A DNA stretch of 64,000 bases from Xanthomonas hortorum (GCF_024339125.1 NZ_CP101417.1:3669001-3733000); one strand, 5' to 3'; shown: positions 17,334-26,994, counted from the stretch's first letter. Notes: generated by a model not told the origin, from the letters alone. Translations and numbers: made by a program.

Positions 17334-19414
17334 CGGAAATCCAGGTCAAATCCAAGTTGTTGTTCGCGCTGGCCGTCGTAGACCGGGCGCGACCAGCTCA
17401 CGCCATAACTCAGCGCGCTGCCATCGCCCAGCGACCACAGGTGGCGATAGATCGCGCTGGGCACCCACTGGCTGCCGAAGCCTGATTGATAAGTCGGCCC
17501 GGCAGTGACTTCCAGCCGCTGCCGAAAGGCGTAGTCGTAGCGACGCCAGCCGATCTGATCGATGCGCACGCCGGCGGCCACCGCAGAGCTGCGGCGTGGA
17601 TTGAAGTAATTGACTGCGCGGTCGTCTTCGGCGCGTCCTGCCGAGGCGGCGAACAGGCCGTCGAGCAGCACGTGCGGGCTGGCCCACAGGCGTTGGCTGC
17701 CGGAGAGATCGAGCTGGTCGCGTCGATTGCCGTCGCTATAGCGCAACTGGCGTGCCTGTAAGTCCCAGCGGCTTTCGTCGTTGGGTGTCCAGCGCACGGC
17801 GGCGCCGATGCTGTCGCCGGTGATGCCGAAGCGGCGTGCCTGCAATGAAGCTTCTGGATCACGCGTGCGCCAGGCGACGCTGCCATACCAGGCATCGGAA
17901 AAACGCCAGCCGGCATCCAGCGCCCAGGCGGTGCCGTCGCGATCGAATTCATCGAGCGCACGTCCGCCGTAAGCGCTGAGATCCAGCCGGTTGTAGTGGT
18001 AGTGCGTGCCCAGCCAGAAGCTGCGATAGCGCACGCGCGTGTTCTGGAAATCGGCCCAATCGTCGCGTGCGCGCAAGCCCACACGCCAGCCCTCGCCGAG
18101 AAACGGCGATTCGGCTTCCAGCAACGTACTGCCGAAGTCGTTGCCGAGCGGCGAGGTGCTGTTGGTCAAGGTGTCGTTGTCGCTGCGTCCGCGCGCATGG
18201 CTGAGATGTACCTGCCAGCCGCGTTGACGTTCCAGCGAAGCGCCGAGCCGTTGCAGGCCGGCATCGTCGGGGTATTCGTTGCGAAGCGACGCAAACGTGG
18301 CATCGGCCAGATCCAGACGGTCCAGATCGCGCTGCGCTTCCACCACACCACTGCGGGCCTGTTTTTGATGCGGATCCAGCGTCAGCGCAACCGCATTACG
18401 TTGCAACGCTTTGGTGGGTTGCCCTCGGCGAAACTCGATAGAGGCCAGTGCGGCCTGTAGCTCTGCATTGTCGGGACCAATTGCAACGCGCTCGCGCAGC
18501 AAGGCGTCTGCGTCGCGGTTATTGTTCCCTGCCGAGCGTGCAGTGGCCAGTGCGATATCTGCACTGAAGCGATCCCAGTTTTCGTAACCGCTGGCCGCAC
18601 CATTGCGACGCGGCCACGGCGCTTGTGTGGTCGAGAGTTTTTCGAACAGTGGCATTGCCAGATCGAAGCGTTCCTGCTCCAGCAATGCGTAGCCGAGCAG
18701 GAGCTGGCTGTTGAAGTCGTTCGGCGTGTGCTGCAAGGCTTGCCGAAGCACGGCTTCGGCTTCGGCCGGGCGACGCAGGCCCATCAGCGAATCGCCGACC
18801 GTTGGCAACACATACGCGGGAACGTCGATGCCTTCGGCTTTTAATGCCTGATAGTTGGCCACCACATCGCGATGGCGCTGGCGCTGGTTGAGTGCAACCA
18901 AGGTATCGACGCGCAGCCGCGTGGCTTCCCATGTCACCTTCGGCGGTGCTTCGCGCTCGATGCGGGCGACATTGACCAGGGCCTGATCGGTTTCTGCATA
19001 GCGGTGCGCTGCATCGATCGGCTCGGCGCTGGCCCAGCCGATCATGCGGGCGACGCGATCGTTTTCGATGCGCTCGCGCTCTTGCTGCGAGAACCAGTCC
19101 GGATGCCGCCACATGGCCTCCGCCGCAAGCTGCGCGCTGCCGAGGTCGGTCAGCGTGATTGCGCGCATGGTGTAGGCACCGCGGTCGCGTGGGTCTTGGC
19201 GTAGTACACGCTCGTAAATGGCGAGCGCATCTGCATAGCGGTGCTGGCCGCGTAACTGCTCAGCCTGCTGCATGGGAGTGTGGGCAACGGAGGCGCCAGT
19301 CACTTCTGTCGGCCGCACTTCACCGCTGTGCGCCTGAGGCACATATGCGGCAATCAAAGCGAGGCTGAGCAGGGGAGTGAGTGCGCCTTTGCGGTCAGGA
19401 CAGCCGCGACGCAC
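17315..19414 (-). CDS. pgaA: Outer-membrane PNAG export porin PgaA/HmsH
   Basis: 699 aa. A signal peptide (to about residue 30, AYVPQAHSG) precedes an alpha-helical TPR superhelix (AEQLRGQHRYADALAIYERVLRQDP and further 34-residue repeats to about 390). The C-terminal part is a beta-barrel with alternating aromatic strands (RYRSFWLGTHYHYNRLDLSAYGG) ending in a GYV...LDFRW pattern. PgaA binds deacetylated PNAG and forms the outer-membrane pore. First gene of pgaABCD; a perfect CRP/Clp-type palindrome lies 138 bp upstream (19552-19567). The start is taken as ATG 19414; other nearby starts were not tested. Confidence 0.92.
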   Translation of the reverse strand: MRRGCPDRKGALTPLLSLALIAAYVPQAHSGEVRPTEVTGASVAHTPMQQAEQLRGQHRYADALAIYERVLRQDPRDRGAYTMRAITLTDLGSAQLAAEAMWRHPDWFSQQERERIENDRVARMIGWASAEPIDAAHRYAETDQALVNVARIEREAPPKVTWEATRLRVDTLVALNQRQRHRDVVANYQALKAEGIDVPAYVLPTVGDSLMGLRRPAEAEAVLRQALQHTPNDFNSQLLLGYALLEQERFDLAMPLFEKLSTTQAPWPRRNGAASGYENWDRFSADIALATARSAGNNNRDADALLRERVAIGPDNAELQAALASIEFRRGQPTKALQRNAVALTLDPHQKQARSGVVEAQRDLDRLDLADATFASLRNEYPDDAGLQRLGASLERQRGWQVHLSHARGRSDNDTLTNSTSPLGNDFGSTLLEAESPFLGEGWRVGLRARDDWADFQNTRVRYRSFWLGTHYHYNRLDLSAYGGRALDEFDRDGTAWALDAGWRFSDAWYGSVAWRTRDPEASLQARRFGITGDSIGAAVRWTPNDESRWDLQARQLRYSDGNRRDQLDLSGSQRLWASPHVLLDGLFAASAGRAEDDRAVNYFNPRRSSAVAAGVRIDQIGWRRYDYAFRQRLEVTAGPTYQSGFGSQWVPSAIYRHLWSLGDGSALSYGVSWSRPVYDGQREQQLGFDLDFRWGGTP

Positions 19415-19551
19415 GTGGTTGCGTAGGCAGGAGGGAAAGGGTGTTCATTAGCGTTCCAGGCGTATGACGACTGGCGATACTGCGTATGCCCATGTAAAGC
19501 CTATGTCGTCACGGAGCTAACGAGATCTTCATCGGTTGTGTTCGCTAGATT

Positions 19552-19567
19552 TTGTGATTTTTGTCAC
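19552..19567. promoter_or_regulatory. Perfect CRP/Clp-type binding site between pgaA and tspO
   Basis: The sequence TGTGATTTTTGTCACA is an exact match to TGTGA-N6-TCACA, extended by flanking TT/AA to a longer palindrome. It lies 138 bp upstream of pgaA and 182 bp upstream of tspO. In Xanthomonas the CRP homologue Clp, whose DNA binding is inhibited by cyclic di-GMP, uses this motif. I recall that Clp has been reported to act on the xag (pga-like) operon; the site here would explain that. Whether it activates or represses cannot be read from the sequence. Confidence 0.8.
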
Positions 19568-19748
19568 AAAAAGCCTGGTTTGGTTTGAGAGATCACGTGT
19601 AGCTATCTAACAGCCAAGCGCCGACTTCGCTTAGGCAAGGAGCGTTATTTCGAATGCCATTTTTATCGTTTATTGGAAATTTCTCTAGAAAATTTCGTCA
19701 TTCTGAGCGTGAATTGACCGCGAATTGGCGCCCAATCGAGTGAGTAAA

Positions 19749-20237
19749 ATGATCAAAAAAATGCAGCGACTTGGTTTGATGTGCTGGCTGTTACTTTGCT
19801 ACGTAGTAGCCGCCCTGGGAGCGGCGGCATCGATCAAAGCGGCGAGCTTCTACGCCGAGTTGCAGCAGCCGGCCTGGGCGCCGCCGGAGTGGCTGTTCGG
19901 GCCGGTGTGGACCGCGTTGTACGGAATGATGGCGGTGTCGGTGTGGCTGGTCTGGCGGCGCGGTGGGTGGAGCAGTGCGCGTGGGGCGCTGAGTCTGTTC
20001 GTGCTGCAGTTAGGGTTGAACGGGTTGTGGAGCTGGTTGTTCTTTGCCTGGCACATGGGCGCCTGGGCGTTTGTCGATATCGTGGCACTGTGGGTGGCGT
20101 TGGTGCTGACGATCGTAGCGTTCGCCAAGTGGCAACGGGTTGCTGCGTGGTTGTTGGTTCCGTATCTGCTGTGGGTGAGTTTTGCGGCGGCGTTGAACTA
20201 TTCGGTGTGGCAGCTCAATCCGCAGGTGCTTGGCTAA
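19749..20237 (+). CDS. tspO: TspO/MBR family protein
   Basis: 162 aa, five hydrophobic segments, the size and topology of TspO/translocator proteins that bind tetrapyrroles in the membrane. Family motifs: AELQQPAWAPPEWLFGPVWTALY (W..P....GPVW..LY) in loop 1 and helix 2, LGLNGLWSWLFFAWH in helix 3 and VSFAAALNYSVWQLN at the C-terminus (the A..LN..IW.LN signature). Start at ATG 19749 gives MIKKMQRLGLM; an upstream ATG at 19725 adds eight residues. It is divergent from pgaA and could share the Clp site. The physiological role in Xanthomonas is not evident. Confidence 0.92.
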   Translation: MIKKMQRLGLMCWLLLCYVVAALGAAASIKAASFYAELQQPAWAPPEWLFGPVWTALYGMMAVSVWLVWRRGGWSSARGALSLFVLQLGLNGLWSWLFFAWHMGAWAFVDIVALWVALVLTIVAFAKWQRVAAWLLVPYLLWVSFAAALNYSVWQLNPQVLG

Positions 20238-20533
20238 GGGCTGTATGGATCAAAAGTGGCTGATGCACTTTGCGTTCGGCGCAAGATGGGCGCGCGGCCG
20301 CTAGGCGGAATTCGTCGAATCTGACCTCGTCTTGCACTAGGTCTCCGCTGCAGGATGCTGCGCAAGCAACGCTTGGCCCAGCGCATTAAAAGTTTCCATA
20401 GCAATCAATCGTTTGGGGCTGCGTCGCTTAAATCTTTGTCCTGCAAGGCTTTCTGTATAGGTGCGCGGTCGCGCAGGGCTGACGTAATACGCGGTGCTTG
20501 ACAGCCTTCGGCCCGGTGATGTCTTTTGCACAC

Positions 20534-20665
20534 ATGCTTAACGCCTTCGCCACCGCCTCGCTTACCTGTCAGCCGCAGCTGCGGCCGGGTGCGGGCGTGG
20601 CCCGCATTACCACCACCATTACCACCGCCACCATTCGCCCGGTGCGGTCCGTCGTCTTCGCGTAA
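20534..20665 (+). CDS. thrL: Threonine operon leader peptide
   Basis: 43 codons from ATG to TAA with the run ITTTITTATI at residues 25-34: six threonines and three isoleucines among ten codons. Such a Thr/Ile run upstream of aspartokinase-homoserine dehydrogenase is the hallmark of transcription attenuation, as in E. coli thrL. The first half (MLNAFATASLTCQPQLRPG) differs from the enteric peptide. Ribosome stalling at threonine or isoleucine codons when charged tRNA is scarce would favour an antiterminator and allow thrA transcription. Confidence 0.88.
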   Translation: MLNAFATASLTCQPQLRPGAGVARITTTITTATIRPVRSVVFA

Positions 20666-20679
20666 TTTCCGAAAACAAC

Positions 20680-20740
20680 GGCCCCGCACCCGGATCAGGA
20701 TGCGGGGGTCTCCCTCTCTTACCTGAAGCGGACGGGGCCT
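20680..20740 (+). promoter_or_regulatory. thr attenuator: terminator hairpin and competing arm
   Basis: Downstream of thrL, CCCCGCA (20682-20688) can pair with TGCGGGG (20701-20707) around a short loop, followed by the pyrimidine-rich TCTCCCTCTCTT. The segment GGCCCCG overlapping the left arm can alternatively pair with CGGGGCC about 45 bp later (near 20729-20736). These mutually exclusive structures, sited right after a Thr/Ile-rich leader, are as expected of an attenuator. The U-tract is mixed with C, so termination strength is uncertain. Confidence 0.65.
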
Positions 20741-20758
20741 CCCCAACGAGGTCTGTCG

Positions 20759-23266
20759 ATGTCATCGCTTGCTGTTTCGCTCGAACCCGCTGCAGTTCCC
20801 GCGTCCTCTGCGCGCACCGTTGTGCACAAATTTGGTGGCACCTCGGTGGCCGATGCCGAGCGCTACCGGCATGTGGCGCAGCTGTTGCTTGCACGCGACG
20901 AGTCGGTGCAGGTCACCGTGGTGTCGGCGATGAAGGGCGTGACTGACGCCTTGATCGAGTTGGCCGAGCTGGCGTCGCAAGACCGCCCCGAGTGGCGCGA
21001 TCGCTGGCATGAGACGCGGGCGCGCCATCGCGGTGCCGCAGTGGCGTTGCTGGGTGAACATTCCGGGCCGACGGTAGAGTGGCTGGACGAGCGCTTCGAG
21101 CATCTATCGCAAATCCTCGGCGCGCTGGCGGTGATCGGCGAGCTGCCGCGCGAGGTGCTCGACCGCGTGCAAGGCCTGGGCGAGGTGTATTCGGCACAAT
21201 TGCTCGGCGATCATTTCCGCGCGCTTGGTGAGGATTGCGCGGTGCTGGATGCGCGCGATGTGCTGGTGGTCAATCGCGGCGAACTCGGCGTGGACGTGGA
21301 CTGGGACATCAGCGCGCAGCGGCTTGCAACCTGGCGCCAGGCGCATCCGCAGACGCGCGTGGTGGTCACCGGGTTTGTGGCGCGCGATCGCGCCGATCGC
21401 ATCACCACGTTGGGGCGCAACGGCAGCGATTTTTCCGGCGCGATCTTCGCGGCCTTGTTCGATGCCGATGAGCTGCATATCTGGACCGATGTGGATGGCG
21501 TGCTCTCGGCCGATCCGCGCGTGGTGCCAGAAGCGGTGCAGCTGGAAACCTTGAGCTACGACGAGGCCTGCGAGCTGGCGTATTTCGGCGCCAAGGTGGT
21601 GCATCCGCAGACGATGTCGCCGGCGATCGAGCGCGGGCTGCCGATCATCATCCGCAATACCTTTCAGCCCGAACATCCTGGCACGCGCATCACCGCCAGC
21701 AGCAAGGTCAGCGGGCCGATCAAGGGGCTCACCTTGAGCCCGGATCTGGCGGTGCTCAACCTGGAAGGCACCGGCCTGATCGGTGTGCCGGGCACGGCCG
21801 AGCGGGTGTTTGCGGCGCTGCGCGTGGCGCAGGTGTCGGTGGTGATGATCTCGCAGGGCTCGTCGGAGCATTCGATCTGTTGCGTGGTCAAACAGCACGA
21901 GTCCGAACGCGCGCGCAATGCTTTGTTGCAAGCGTTTGCGCACGAACTCACGGTTGGGCAGGTGCAGCGCGTGCAGCTGACTACCGGCATCAGTGTGCTG
22001 GCCGCGGTAGGCGATGGCATGGCTGGGCAGCCCGGTGTGGCGGCGCGCTTGTTCGAGTCGTTGGGGCGTGCGCAGGTCAATATCCTGGCGATCGCGCAAG
22101 GCTCGTCGGAGCGCAATATCTCGGTGGCGATCGATGCGGCGCATGCGACCAAGGCCTTGCGTGCGGCGCATGCGGGCTTCTGGTTGTCGCCGCAGACCTT
22201 TTCGGTGGGCGTGATCGGGCCGGGCAACGTGGGCGCGGCGTTGCTGGATCAACTGCGCATTGCGCAGCCGCAATTGCTGGGCAAGGCCAACATCGATCTT
22301 CGCCTGCGCGCAGTGGTTTCGCGCGGCCGCATGTTGCTGGACGAGCGCGGCCTGGTCGGCAATTGGCGTGATGCGTTTGCCTCCGCAGCCACTGCCACCG
22401 ATCTGGAACAGTTCACCACGCATCTGCTGTCTGCACATCTGCCGCATACGGTGATCATCGATTGCAGCGGCAGCGCCGAAGTGGCCGATCGCTACGCTCA
22501 GTGGCTGGCCGCCGGCATCCACGTGGTGACGCCGAACAAGCAGGCAGGCTCCGGCCCGCTGGCGCGCTACCAGGCGATCCGCGCGGCGGCCGATGCCAGC
22601 GGTGCGCGCTTCCGTTACGAGGCCACCGTGGGTGCGGGGCTGCCGGTGATCACCACGCTGCGCGATCTGGTCGATACCGGCGATGCGGTGACCTCGATCG
22701 AAGGCATCTTTTCGGGCACGCTGGCCTGGTTGTTCAACAAATACGATGGCAGCGTGCCGTTCGCCGAATTGGTGACGCAGGCGCGCGGAATGGGCTATAC
22801 CGAACCGGATCCGCGCGACGATCTGTCCGGCGTGGATGTGGCGCGCAAGCTGGTGATCCTGGCGCGCGAAGCCGGGCGCGAGATCAGCCTGGAAGATGTG
22901 CAGGTCGAGAGCCTGGTGCCCGAAGCTTTGCGCCAGGCCAGCGTGGACGATTTCATGGCGCGCCTGCATGAAGTGGATGCGATGTTCGCGCAGCGCCTGG
23001 CCGATGCGCGTGCACGCGGCCATGTGTTGCGTTACGTCGCGCAGCTGCCGCCGGATCGTGCGCCCAGCGTGGGTCTGGTCGAGCTGCCGGCCGATCACGC
23101 GTTCGCCAATCTGCGTTTGACCGACAACGTGGTGCAATTCACCACGCGCCGTTATTGCGAGAACCCGCTGGTGGTGCAGGGGCCAGGCGCGGGGCCGGAA
23201 GTCACTGCGGCAGGTGTGTTTGCCGATCTGCTGCGGGTGGCGGCAGGCGAGGGGGCGCGGTTGTGA
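20759..23266 (+). CDS. thrA: Bifunctional aspartokinase / homoserine dehydrogenase
   Basis: 835 aa. The aspartokinase domain (about residues 20-310) begins with [13 protein letters not shown] and includes [13 protein letters not shown]. Two ACT-type regulatory segments follow (about 330-470; [14 protein letters not shown] and [15 protein letters not shown]), expected to bind threonine. The homoserine dehydrogenase domain starts at [17 protein letters not shown] and includes [14 protein letters not shown], the substrate motif [11 protein letters not shown] and [14 protein letters not shown]. The enzyme performs steps one and three from aspartate to homoserine. GAGG precedes the start. It follows a threonine leader and overlaps thrB by GTGA. 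Confidence 0.97.
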   Translation: MSSLAVSLEPAAVPASSARTVVHKFGGTSVADAERYRHVAQLLLARDESVQVTVVSAMKGVTDALIELAELASQDRPEWRDRWHETRARHRGAAVALLGEHSGPTVEWLDERFEHLSQILGALAVIGELPREVLDRVQGLGEVYSAQLLGDHFRALGEDCAVLDARDVLVVNRGELGVDVDWDISAQRLATWRQAHPQTRVVVTGFVARDRADRITTLGRNGSDFSGAIFAALFDADELHIWTDVDGVLSADPRVVPEAVQLETLSYDEACELAYFGAKVVHPQTMSPAIERGLPIIIRNTFQPEHPGTRITASSKVSGPIKGLTLSPDLAVLNLEGTGLIGVPGTAERVFAALRVAQVSVVMISQGSSEHSICCVVKQHESERARNALLQAFAHELTVGQVQRVQLTTGISVLAAVGDGMAGQPGVAARLFESLGRAQVNILAIAQGSSERNISVAIDAAHATKALRAAHAGFWLSPQTFSVGVIGPGNVGAALLDQLRIAQPQLLGKANIDLRLRAVVSRGRMLLDERGLVGNWRDAFASAATATDLEQFTTHLLSAHLPHTVIIDCSGSAEVADRYAQWLAAGIHVVTPNKQAGSGPLARYQAIRAAADASGARFRYEATVGAGLPVITTLRDLVDTGDAVTSIEGIFSGTLAWLFNKYDGSVPFAELVTQARGMGYTEPDPRDDLSGVDVARKLVILAREAGREISLEDVQVESLVPEALRQASVDDFMARLHEVDAMFAQRLADARARGHVLRYVAQLPPDRAPSVGLVELPADHAFANLRLTDNVVQFTTRRYCENPLVVQGPGAGPEVTAAGVFADLLRVAAGEGARL

Positions 23267-24276
23267 ATCAGGCGGTTGCAAACCAGGCGGCTGTAAATCA
23301 AACGGCGCTAAATCAGACAACCGAAGCGAATCACGTGGCGACCGCGACGCAGGGCCTGCACGAAGCACGCGCATTCGCACCGGCTTCGGTGGCGAATGTG
23401 GCAGTGGGATTCGATCTGCTCGGTTATCCGATCGATGGCGTCGGCGATACGGTGACGGTGCGACGCATCGATGCTCCATTGGTGCGCATCGCCGCCATCC
23501 GCGGCACTACCGTGGCCTTGCCGCTGGATGCCGAGCGCAACACGGCGGGCGCGGCGTTGATCTCGTTGCGTGCGGCATTGGCGCTGCCGTTCGGTTTCGA
23601 GATAGAGATCGACAAAGGCATCGCCTTGAGTTCGGGCATGGGCGGCTCGGCGGCATCGTGCGTGGCGGCGTTGGTTGCCGCCAACGCGCTGCTGGATGCG
23701 CCGCTGCGCAACGAGCAGCTCTACCAGCACGCACTCGATGGCGAGGCGGTGGCCAGCGGCAGTCGCCATGGCGACAACCTGGGGCCGCTGTTTTTAGGCG
23801 GCCTGGTGTTGTGCACGTTGGAGCGGCTGGTGCCGATCAGCGTGCCGGCCGCGTGGCATAGCCTGCTGGTGCATCCGGACGCGGTGTTGGAAACCCGCCG
23901 CGCGCGCGAAGCCTTGGCTGGCGACTATCACTTGCGTGAGTTCGTCGCGCAGAGCACCAACCTGGCGTTGGTGCTGGCTGGCTGCCATGCCGGCGATGCG
24001 GGCCTGGTCCGTGCGGGCTTGCGCGATGTGTTGATCGAGCCACGCCGCGCGCCGTTGATCGCCGGGTTCGCGGCTGCCAAGCAAGCTGCGCTGGATCACG
24101 ATGCACTGGGTGCCAGTATCTCCGGCGCCGGCCCCAGTGTGTTCGCCTGGTTCGAATCGCGCGCGGCCGCCGACGCTGCGGCCGCGTCAGTGAAGGCTGC
24201 ATTCGCAGGCGTTGGCCTGGATAGCCAGCATTGGGTGTCTCCGATCACCAGCCCGGCCGCGCGGTTGCTCGCATGA
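23263..24276 (+). CDS. thrB: Homoserine kinase with repeated N-terminal extension
   Basis: 337 aa from GTG 23263, which overlaps the thrA stop as GTGA; ThrB is usually about 300-320 aa. The GHMP kinase fold begins at about residue 34 ([24 protein letters not shown]). The ATP-binding loop is [14 protein letters not shown] and the C-terminal motif is [13 protein letters not shown]. It phosphorylates homoserine for threonine synthase. Residues 2-21 consist of four five-residue repeats encoded by 15 bp units, absent from the family core. A later GTG (near 23335) could start a protein without the repeats, but the overlap with thrA favours the first. Confidence 0.95.
   Translation: MNQAVANQAAVNQTALNQTTEANHVATATQGLHEARAFAPASVANVAVGFDLLGYPIDGVGDTVTVRRIDAPLVRIAAIRGTTVALPLDAERNTAGAALISLRAALALPFGFEIEIDKGIALSSGMGGSAASCVAALVAANALLDAPLRNEQLYQHALDGEAVASGSRHGDNLGPLFLGGLVLCTLERLVPISVPAAWHSLLVHPDAVLETRRAREALAGDYHLREFVAQSTNLALVLAGCHAGDAGLVRAGLRDVLIEPRRAPLIAGFAAAKQAALDHDALGASISGAGPSVFAWFESRAAADAAAASVKAAFAGVGLDSQHWVSPITSPAARLLA
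23266..23325 (+). repeat. Four tandem 15 bp units within the thrB start
   Basis: Four consecutive units, each opening AAT/AAC CAG/CAA, encode [15 protein letters not shown] and NQTTE. The units are in frame and begin at codon 2. They have diverged at third positions, so they are not a very recent expansion. Confidence 0.85.
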
Positions 24277-24350
24277 GTCGGCGCGCGCATGCGGTACTCG
24301 ACCGATCACGCTTGCAGTGCACGCATGCCGTGCAACCTGCGACGCAGTAT

Positions 24351-24665
24351 TCAACCGACCACAACCTCGCTGATCTGCATCACCGGCGCAAGATCGGTGT
24401 AGTTGGGGATGTCGCCCAGGATTTCCTCGGCATGCGGCCCGAAACTGGCGCCGAAGGCCTCCACCGAGTCGCAAAAAATGTGGCACATGCCGATGTAGGG
24501 CGGGGTGCTGCCCGGCTCGCCGCCACTGATGCCTTTATCCACCGTGTAACTGAGGCAAGCCGCGCCCATCCGTGCGCTCACCAGCGGCATGTGGGTGTCG
24601 CGGTAGTAAGCGTGGTCGAAGCGGGCGCCGTCGCGGTACGGGTACATCACGCTGACCTTGATCAT
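24351..24665 (-). CDS. EthD family protein
   Basis: 104 aa, a ferredoxin-like alpha-beta barrel of the EthD/dabb type. The start MIKVSVMYPYRDGARFDHAYYRDTHMPLV carries the family pattern (Y....FD..YY...H.PL), and later STPPYIGMCHIFCDSVEAFGASF and DIPNYTDLAPVMQISEV match EthD proteins. Some members are small oxidoreductase or decarboxylase-like enzymes; most have no known function. ATG 24665 follows GGAGCAGGCAG; the open frame upstream is a shadow. It lies on the opposite strand between thrB and thrC, so it is not part of the threonine operon. Confidence 0.85.
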   Translation of the reverse strand: MIKVSVMYPYRDGARFDHAYYRDTHMPLVSARMGAACLSYTVDKGISGGEPGSTPPYIGMCHIFCDSVEAFGASFGPHAEEILGDIPNYTDLAPVMQISEVVVG

Positions 24666-24838
24666 CTGCCTGCTCCGCGGAAAGGTGCCCGCAGCATAGC
24701 GCCGTGGCGCCGGCAGTGGATGACCATCGGGCCGGGTGCGGCCAGGGCACCGACATCGGCCCAACCGCCAATCCTGGTCTCCGCGTTCTCGGGCAATGCC
24801 GAGTTGCCCACTTCGTTCTCGCTTTGTCTGGAGTCACC

Positions 24839-26146
24839 ATGAACTTCATCTCCACCCGTGGCGGCGCGCCTGCCGCAAGCCTGAGTCAGGCGATCGCCGC
24901 CGGCCTGGCACCCGATGGCGGCCTGTACGTGCCGCAGATCCTGCCGCCGGCACGCACGCTCGCTGCCGGCGCCACTCTGGCCGATACCGCCGCTACGTTG
25001 CTGCAGCCTTTCTTCGAAGGCGATGCGCTGGCAACAGAGCTGCCGGCCATCTGCGCCGAAGCGTTCGACTTCCCCGCGCCGTTGGTGCCGCTGGCTACGC
25101 CCGGCGATTACGCGCTGGAGCTGTTCCATGGGCCGACCGCCGCATTCAAGGATTTCGGCGCGCGCTTTCTTGCCGCCTGCCTGACCCGGCTGCGTCGCGC
25201 CGAAGACCGCCCGCTCACCATCCTGGTCGCCACCTCCGGCGATACCGGCGCTGCCGTGGCCGCGGCGTTCCATCGCCAGCCGGGCTTGCGTGTGGTGGTG
25301 CTGTATCCGGATGGCCGCGTGTCGCCGCGCCAGGCGCATCAGTTGGGCTGCTTCGGCGACAACATCCAGGCCTTGCGCGTGGCCGGCTCGTTCGACGATT
25401 GCCAGGCGATGGTCAAGCAGGCCCTGAGCGATGCTACGTTGCAGGCGCAGGTGCCGCTGAGTTCGGCCAACAGCATCAGCCTTGGGCGCTTGCTGCCGCA
25501 GATGAGCTACTACGCGCATGCCGCTCTGCAACACCATGCCGGCGCGGGCGCGGCGCTGAATCTGGTGGTGCCTACCGGCAATCTGGGCAATGGATTGGCG
25601 GCGATCCTGGCGCGCGCGCTCGGTGTGCCGTTGGGCCGTATCGCGCTGGCGTCCAACGCCAATCACGTGTTGCCGGATTATTTTGCCGGCGACGATTACG
25701 CGCCGCAGCCCAGCGTGGCGACGCTGGCCAATGCGATGGACGTGGGCGCGCCGAGCAATTTCGAACGCCTGCGTTGGCTCTACCAGGGCGACGATGCCGC
25801 GTTGCGCGAGGCATTCCGTGCGTTGTCGGTGGACGATGCGGCGATCCGCCACACCGTGCAGCAGCGCTTTGCGCGCTACGGCGAAGTGCACTGCCCGCAC
25901 ACCGCCACCGCCGTGCACGTGCTCGAACAACTACGCGCAGAAGGAGCCGAGGGCGGAACCGGCGACTGGGCGGTGGCGGCCACCGCGCATCCGGCCAAGT
26001 TCGAGGGCGTGGTGGAGCCGCTGATCGGCCGTGCTGTCGAGGTTCCACCGGCGCTGGCCGCGCTGTTGCAGCGTCCCGCACACGCCGAAGCACTTGCGCC
26101 GGACTACGCCGCCTTCCGGCAGCGTCTGCTTGCGGATGCGGCCTGA
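24839..26146 (+). CDS. thrC: Threonine synthase
   Basis: 435 aa PLP enzyme converting O-phosphohomoserine to threonine. The N-terminal part FISTRGGAPAASLSQAIAAGLAPDGGLYVP is typical of the bacterial (class 2) threonine synthases. The PLP lysine lies in ELFHGPTAAFKDFGARF, the phosphate-binding region is ATSGDTGAAVAAAF, and VPTGNLGNGLAA is a further cofactor-site motif. ATG 24839 was chosen because the protein starts at the conserved N-terminus; upstream frame is a shadow. Same strand as thrAB but separated by the minus-strand EthD gene, so it may need its own promoter or readthrough. Confidence 0.97.
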   Translation: MNFISTRGGAPAASLSQAIAAGLAPDGGLYVPQILPPARTLAAGATLADTAATLLQPFFEGDALATELPAICAEAFDFPAPLVPLATPGDYALELFHGPTAAFKDFGARFLAACLTRLRRAEDRPLTILVATSGDTGAAVAAAFHRQPGLRVVVLYPDGRVSPRQAHQLGCFGDNIQALRVAGSFDDCQAMVKQALSDATLQAQVPLSSANSISLGRLLPQMSYYAHAALQHHAGAGAALNLVVPTGNLGNGLAAILARALGVPLGRIALASNANHVLPDYFAGDDYAPQPSVATLANAMDVGAPSNFERLRWLYQGDDAALREAFRALSVDDAAIRHTVQQRFARYGEVHCPHTATAVHVLEQLRAEGAEGGTGDWAVAATAHPAKFEGVVEPLIGRAVEVPPALAALLQRPAHAEALAPDYAAFRQRLLADAA

Positions 26147-26247
26147 CCCAACGCGTTCAGGCGCCAGGGGTTGGAAAGTTCCGCACATGAGGCTATCTCT
26201 ATCGGGTGCGGCCCCGGCGTGGCGCCGCGTCCGCTGTGGGTTGTTGC

Positions 26248-26994
26248 ATGTCTTATCGAGTGATCGCCGCTGCCATCGCCTTATGCGGTTGGGCAGCGGC
26301 TGGAACGGCCAGTGCGGCCGATGCCATTTCTGCCGCCCCATTGGCATCGTTGGGGACACCCAGCATGGGGTTGGTGGATGCCCTGGCACGCCAGGCGCCG
26401 TCGCTGGACCGCCAGGTGCTGGCCTTGGCTGCCGAGGCGCTGCAATGCGCCCGGCAGCGCCAGCAGGTGGGTGCCGAGCGCGTGCTCAGCGTCATCGACT
26501 ACAGCCGGCCATCGACCGAGCGCCGGCTGTGGGTGTTCGATCTTGAGCGGCAGCGGCTGCTGTTCCAGGAATGGGTGGCGCACGGGCGCAACACCGGCAA
26601 CAACCTGGCGGCGAAGTTTTCCAACGATGACGGCAGTTTCCAGTCCAGCCTCGGCGCGTTCACCGCGCAGGAGTCGTATACCGGCCACAACGGCTATTCG
26701 TTACGGCTGAAAGGCCTGGAGCCCGGGTTCAACGACCATGCGCGCGACCGGGCGATCGTGATCCACGGCGCGCCCTACGTCAGCGAGGCGGTGATCCGCT
26801 CCCAGGGCCGGCTCGGGCGCAGCCTGGGCTGCCCGGCGGTGCGTCCGGCGGTGGCCAGGCAATTGATCGATACCTTGCGTGAAGGCGCCTTCGTGTTCGC
26901 CTACTACCCGGACCGTGCCTGGCTACGCCAATCGCGGTTGCTGAGTGGCGGATGTGGCGCATCGGTGGCGAGTGCGAACGTGGGCGGGCGTTGA
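26248..26994 (+). CDS. Exported murein L,D-transpeptidase-type protein
   Basis: 248 aa. A signal peptide of about 24 residues ends TASA. The catalytic region is of the L,D-transpeptidase catalytic-like family (YkuD-related): FQEWVAHGRNTGNN, the histidine in AIVIHGAPYVSE and the nucleophile cysteine in GRSLGCPAVRP, giving the HG...S.GCP signature. Such enzymes cross-link or edit peptidoglycan stem peptides in the periplasm. ATG 26248 fits the signal peptide; the frame is open further upstream. It lies 100 bp after thrC without sharing its function. Confidence 0.87.
   Translation: MSYRVIAAAIALCGWAAAGTASAADAISAAPLASLGTPSMGLVDALARQAPSLDRQVLALAAEALQCARQRQQVGAERVLSVIDYSRPSTERRLWVFDLERQRLLFQEWVAHGRNTGNNLAAKFSNDDGSFQSSLGAFTAQESYTGHNGYSLRLKGLEPGFNDHARDRAIVIHGAPYVSEAVIRSQGRLGRSLGCPAVRPAVARQLIDTLREGAFVFAYYPDRAWLRQSRLLSGGCGASVASANVGGR

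Noticed and set aside
20337-20531. 64-codon minus-strand frame upstream of thrL
   Set aside because: No ribosome site or recognisable features; it lies in the presumed thr promoter region.
21104-23479. 791-codon open frame antisense to thrA
   Set aside because: High-GC shadow of a certain gene. The translation is rich in His, Arg and Gln and shows no family.
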